A stretch of DNA of 64,000 bases from Nocardia camponoti (GTDB lineage: Bacteria; Actinomycetota; Actinomycetes; Mycobacteriales; Mycobacteriaceae): positions 1,195,570 through 1,259,569 of the forward strand of contig NZ_BMMW01000001.1 of assembly GCF_014646135.1 (NCBI RefSeq), given 5' to 3'. The notes beneath the pieces were generated by a model, which had not been told where the DNA came from, did not search any database, and worked only from the letters and a program-made list of their open reading frames with translations. This document shows, piece by piece, positions 60,308 through 64,000 of this stretch (position 1 is the first letter of the stretch; each line of letters starts with the position of its first letter). The translations under genes were made by a program, and so were the position numbers.

Positions 60308-63300
60308 CTAGGTGGCGCTCCCGACTTCTTCACTATCGGCCCGGTTGAGGACCGCACCGATGCGCGCGAGCGCGGGTTCCGACGTCATCGCCCAGTGCGT
60401 GACCTCGATCGGGTACGCGGTCACGGTCCCGGTGACGGTATCGGTCCAGGTCCGGGCACCGGCGAGACCGGTCGGGTCGTCGGTCGCGGCCGCGAAGTAG
60501 ACGACGTCGCCGTCGAACTTGTTGGGGACGTAGCCGTCGAGCATGCGCATCGAGTCGACCGCCGCGTCGACGATGCGCTCGATGCGCCCTGCGTCGAGCG
60601 CGGCGAGCGGGCCGCCCAGTTCCGCGACGGCGGCGGCGATGCTCGCGACCCCGTCCGCGTCGAAGACGGCGTCGTCGATCCCGTCGATGGTGAGCCCGCC
60701 AAGCAGGTCGCCCATTGTCGGCGCCGGCGTGGCCGACGGGCCGTCGCCGTGCCAACTGTCGAGCAAGGTCAGACTTTCGACCGCGAAACCTTGCGCTTGC
60801 AGTCGGGTGGCGACGGCGTGCGCGAGCAGGCCGCCAAGCGACCAGCCGAGCAGGTGGTAGGGCCCGTCCGGCTGGACCGAGCGAATGGCCGCGACGTAGA
60901 TCTCGGCCCATTCCTCGATCGACGTGGGCAGCGGCGCGTCGGCGCTGAGCGCGGGCGACTGCAACCCGTACACCGGACGGTTCGCGTCGAGGTGGCGGGT
61001 GAGCCCAGCGAACGACCACGACACCCCGCCGACGGGGTGGATGCAGAACAGCGGCGCGCCCGTGCCCGCGGTGCGCAGCGGGAGGATGACCCCGAACGCG
61101 TCGTCGGCCGAGCCGGTGCCCGATTCCAGTCGCGCGACGAGTTCGGCGACCGTCGACTCGGTGAACAGCCAGTTCACCGGCAGCGTCACGCCGAGCGCGG
61201 CACCCAACCGCGACGACAAAACGACCGCGTTCAGCGAGTTGCCGCCGAGGTCAAAGAAGTTGTCGTCCAAGCCAATTCGCTCACGATCGAGCACGCGGGC
61301 GAATTCGGCGGCGACGATGCGCTCGGTAGTGGTCACCGGCGCGCGGTACACCACCTCACGCAACTGCGGGATCGGCAGCGCCGCGCGGTCGAGCTTGCCC
61401 GACGCGTTCACCGGGAACTCGTCGAGAACAAGCGTGACCGCGGGCACGAGGTAGCCGGGCAGTTCGGCGGCGAGCGCGGTGCGGATCGCTGCCGGATCGA
61501 GCGAAACACCGTGCGCGGCAACGACATAGCCGACAAGGCGGTCCGCCGATGTGCCAGCGACCACTGCCACAGCGGCGTCGGCAACCCCCGACTGCGCGCG
61601 CAACACCGCTTCGACCTCGCCGAGTTCGATGCGCTGACCGTTGAGTTTCACCTGGAGGTCAGCGCGCCCGACGTAGTCAAGTTCGCCTGCGACCCAACGC
61701 ACTCGGTCGCCAGTGCGGTACAGGCGACGGCCGTTATCGAACGGATCGGCGACGAACCGCTCGGCGGTGAGCGCGGCTTGGCCGATGTAGCCGACGGCAA
61801 CCTGCTCGCCGCTGACGTACAGCTCGCCGACGACACCGGGCGGCACCGGCCGCAGCAGTCCGTCGAGGACATGCAGGCGCGTGTTGGCGACGGGCGCGCC
61901 GATGGGCACTGTCTCGGTGTCGCGATCGCTGACGATATGCGTGCTGACCTGCACCGTCGCCTCGGTCGGCCCGTACAGGTTGATCACGTCAGCGCCGGTA
62001 ACCGCACGCACGCGCTGTGCGAGGTCGGCCGACAGCGCTTCACCACCGGCGAAGACGCGACGCAAGCTGGCGCGCCGCGCCGCCGGTTCCGCGACATAGG
62101 CGGCGAGCAGGGTGGGTGCGAACTGCGCGGTCGTCACGCCACGCGTGGCGATGAGGTCGGCGAGGTAGGTCGGGTCACCGTGACCGCCTGGTCGGGCGAG
62201 CACGAGTGAAGCGCCAACCCGCAAGGGCAGCAACAACTCCCAGATCGACGCGTCGAAGGTAACCGGCGTCTTGTGCAGGACCGTGTCGTCGCCGCCGATC
62301 CCGAATTTGCCCGCGAACCAAGCCAATTGGTTCACGATCGCGCGATGGGTGACCGCGACGCCCTTCGGCAGGCCCGTTGAACCGGACGTGAAGATCACGT
62401 ACGCGGTGTGCTCGGGACGCAACGGTTCGATGCGCTCGCCGTCGACGATCGGCCCAGCCGCGTACCCGCCGAGGTCGAGGTCGTCGACGGCAAGAACGTC
62501 GACGGCAGTGTCGACCGACAGTTCCCCGGCTTCCGCGAGGGTGGTGAGCACCAACGCGGGACGGGCGAGCCCGAGGATCCGCGCGATGCGCTCAGCAGGC
62601 TGATCGGAGTCGACCGGCACGTAGACACCACCGGCGGCGAGCACGGCGTAGACCGCGATGAGCTGGTCAATCGAGCGGCGGGCCGCAACCGCGACCGGAG
62701 TGTCGGGCCCAACCCCCCGCCGAATGAGCAGCCGCGCAAGCGAATTCACCCGAATACTGAACTCGCGGTAGGTGAGCGAAGTCTCCTCAGCATTGACCGC
62801 GATCGCGGTCGGGGTCGCGGCTACCTGACGATCGAAGGCAGCCGAGAGCACCTCAAGCGAGCGAGCCGTCGACGTGTCGTGCCAAAGCTCCAGCGCGGTA
62901 CGGTCTTTCGCGGTGAAGAGGTCAACGTCGCCGACTCGGGTAGCCGGAGCAGTGGCGATCGCCGTCAACATCGCCACGTAGCCGCTGATGATGCGGTCAG
63001 CCGTCGATGCGTCGAACAGGTCCGTCGCGTACGTCAACGTCACCAACTGACCACCATCGTCGGCGGCCGTCAGCACCAGATCGAGGTCGAAGCGCGCGAC
63101 CGCGCCCGCCAGGTCGATGCCGCTCACCGTGACGTCGCCAACCGACAGTTCTTGCGTCGTCGCGCCCATGTTCTGGAACGCGAGCATCACCTGGAACAGC
63201 GGGGTGTGCGCGGTCGAGCGGACCGGGTCGAGTGCGTCGACGAGCCGCTCGAACGGCAGGTCAGCGTGCTCGAACGCGTTGAGGTCGACCGAGCGTGCCC

Positions 63301-64000
63301 GCGCCAACAGCTCCGCGAACGAGGCGGTCGGGTCGACACCGAGCCGCAGGACGAGGGTGTTGACGAACATGCCAACCAGCGCGTCGAGCGCGGCGTCACC
63401 ACGACCGGCAACCGGCGTGCCGATCGCGATGTCGTCACCGCCGGACAGTCGCGCGAGCAACGCGGCAAGCGCGGTATGCGCGACCATGAATTCCGTCGCG
63501 TCATGCGCCCGCGACGCCGCACTCACGCGACCCCAAACCTCAGCTGGCACAACCGTTTCCACGACAGCACCGCGCTGCGAAGCGACAGCGGGACGCGGCC
63601 GATCGAGCGGCAACTCAAGCACAGCGGGCAGGTCGGCGAGGGCGTCACGCCAGAACGCGGTTTGGCGCGAAACGAGCGATTCGGCGTCGGCCGCGTCGCC
63701 CAAAATCTCGCGCTGCCACAGCGTGTAGTCGGCGTACTGCACCGCGAGCGGCGTCCAACTCGGCGCTGTCCCCGCGTGCCGCGCGAAGTACGCCTGCGCG
63801 GTGTCGGCGAGCAGCGGACCAGCCGAGAAACCGTCGGAACTGATGTGATGCACGACGACGACAAGCACCACTTCGTCCGGCCCGGTGACCAAGATGCGCA
63901 CCCGAACGGGCGGCGCGGCGGTGACGTCAAAGCCGCGCGACACCTCAGCGGCGACAAGGCCGGGCAGTGCGACCGGATCAACCGTCTCGACAACCGGGGT
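60308..64000 (-). CDS. Nonribosomal peptide synthetase, terminal C-A-PCP-TE module, partial
   Basis: 1230 residues are visible; the frame continues past the right edge. A condensation domain with catalytic [10 protein letters not shown] (about 63853-63824) leads to an adenylation domain: [18 protein letters not shown] (A3), [14 protein letters not shown] (A5), YRTGDRVRW (A7) and [12 protein letters not shown] (A10). Reading the specificity pocket against GrsA gives D-A-W-Q-F-G-L-V-Q-(K), nearest to glutamine codes of the DAWQFGL type; low certainty. A carrier domain has [13 protein letters not shown] (Ser for phosphopantetheine). A thioesterase ends it with GWSLGG and a C-terminal HW (His), so this is the last module. 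The product is unknown. Confidence 0.94.
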   Translation of the reverse strand, partial: TPVVETVDPVALPGLVAAEVSRGFDVTAAPPVRVRILVTGPDEVVLVVVVHHISSDGFSAGPLLADTAQAYFARHAGTAPSWTPLAVQYADYTLWQREILGDAADAESLVSRQTAFWRDALADLPAVLELPLDRPRPAVASQRGAVVETVVPAEVWGRVSAASRAHDATEFMVAHTALAALLARLSGGDDIAIGTPVAGRGDAALDALVGMFVNTLVLRLGVDPTASFAELLARARSVDLNAFEHADLPFERLVDALDPVRSTAHTPLFQVMLAFQNMGATTQELSVGDVTVSGIDLAGAVARFDLDLVLTAADDGGQLVTLTYATDLFDASTADRIISGYVAMLTAIATAPATRVGDVDLFTAKDRTALELWHDTSTARSLEVLSAAFDRQVAATPTAIAVNAEETSLTYREFSIRVNSLARLLIRRGVGPDTPVAVAARRSIDQLIAVYAVLAAGGVYVPVDSDQPAERIARILGLARPALVLTTLAEAGELSVDTAVDVLAVDDLDLGGYAAGPIVDGERIEPLRPEHTAYVIFTSGSTGLPKGVAVTHRAIVNQLAWFAGKFGIGGDDTVLHKTPVTFDASIWELLLPLRVGASLVLARPGGHGDPTYLADLIATRGVTTAQFAPTLLAAYVAEPAARRASLRRVFAGGEALSADLAQRVRAVTGADVINLYGPTEATVQVSTHIVSDRDTETVPIGAPVANTRLHVLDGLLRPVPPGVVGELYVSGEQVAVGYIGQAALTAERFVADPFDNGRRLYRTGDRVRWVAGELDYVGRADLQVKLNGQRIELGEVEAVLRAQSGVADAAVAVVAGTSADRLVGYVVAAHGVSLDPAAIRTALAAELPGYLVPAVTLVLDEFPVNASGKLDRAALPIPQLREVVYRAPVTTTERIVAAEFARVLDRERIGLDDNFFDLGGNSLNAVVLSSRLGAALGVTLPVNWLFTESTVAELVARLESGTGSADDAFGVILPLRTAGTGAPLFCIHPVGGVSWSFAGLTRHLDANRPVYGLQSPALSADAPLPTSIEEWAEIYVAAIRSVQPDGPYHLLGWSLGGLLAHAVATRLQAQGFAVESLTLLDSWHGDGPSATPAPTMGDLLGGLTIDGIDDAVFDADGVASIAAAVAELGGPLAALDAGRIERIVDAAVDSMRMLDGYVPNKFDGDVVYFAAATDDPTGLAGARTWTDTVTGTVTAYPIEVTHWAMTSEPALARIGAVLNRADSEEVGSAT

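Noticed and set aside
60395..62209. Plus-strand frame of about 604 codons inside the NRPS
   Set aside because: Antisense to well-defined A, carrier and TE motifs; composition (Arg, Val, Gln, His-rich) is that of a shadow.

Overview
The window is high-GC actinobacterial chromosome. Gene content and order point to a mycolic-acid actinomycete (Mycobacteriales, Nocardiaceae-like), because most genes fall in the order I recall for the Mycobacterium tuberculosis Rv2719c-Rv2783c segment: hrpA/nrdR/lexA, hflX, dapF, miaA, DUF349, miaB, recX-recA, DUF3046, a glycosyltransferase, pspM-pspA-clgR, pgsA, N-acetylglutamate synthase, ftsK, RNase J, dapA, dapB and the M16 protease pepR. The gluABCD operon beside recX/recA, as in Corynebacterium, and the PspM and ClgR families fit the same group. 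No rRNA, tRNA, insertion sequence, phage gene or CRISPR array was seen.

Layout. 1-3.3 kb: an ECF sigma factor cut by the left edge, a DUF5134 membrane protein, a class III aminotransferase and a Pr6Pr membrane protein. 3.4-10.8 kb: hrpA, then an SOS region in which lexA diverges across two LexA boxes from a membrane protein, an unrecognised secreted protein and nrdR. 10.8-17.9 kb: pirin, acyltransferase, hflX, dapF, a small array of imperfect repeats, an SpoU methyltransferase, miaA and an extradiol-dioxygenase-like gene, all on the minus strand. 18-21.8 kb: DUF349 protein, membrane protein and miaB. 22-30 kb: two amino-acid/osmolyte ABC transporters (gluABCD, plus; an OpuC/ProU-like operon, minus) separated by a 3-hydroxyacyl-CoA dehydrogenase. 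30-36 kb: recX-recA with a promoter region carrying both a LexA box and a RecA-NDp (PafBC-type) motif, then NTF2-like, CGNR, TPR-kinase, DUF3046 and glycosyltransferase genes. 36-41 kb: the envelope-stress operon clgR-pspA-pspM with a plausible SigE-type promoter, cinA-pgsA, and an N-acetylglutamate synthase. 41-49 kb: TerC, FtsK, two small exported proteins, RNase J and DapA. 49-56 kb: accessory regulators, namely a ribbon-helix-helix protein with a dense dyad operator, an AlkZ-like protein, a response regulator with two kinase-like partners, and an ArsR-MFS pair. 56-64 kb: alcohol dehydrogenase, dapB, pepR, and the terminal module of a nonribosomal peptide synthetase cut by the right edge.

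Functional themes are DNA damage response (lexA, recA, recX, possibly nrdR), translation and RNA modification or decay (miaA, miaB, SpoU, hflX, hrpA, RNase J), diaminopimelate/lysine synthesis (dapA, dapB, dapF), envelope stress (clgR-pspA-pspM), and transport. Many adjacent genes share 4-nt ATGA/GTGA overlaps, which I used to set starts. The least ordinary items are a RecX with a duplicated C-terminal repeat and long N-terminal extension, a sigma factor with a proline-rich insertion, a TPR-phosphotransferase fusion, the dyad-rich operator before the RHH gene, the unexplained repeats at 15.1-15.3 kb, the SOS-linked secreted protein, and the NRPS module placed before pepR.
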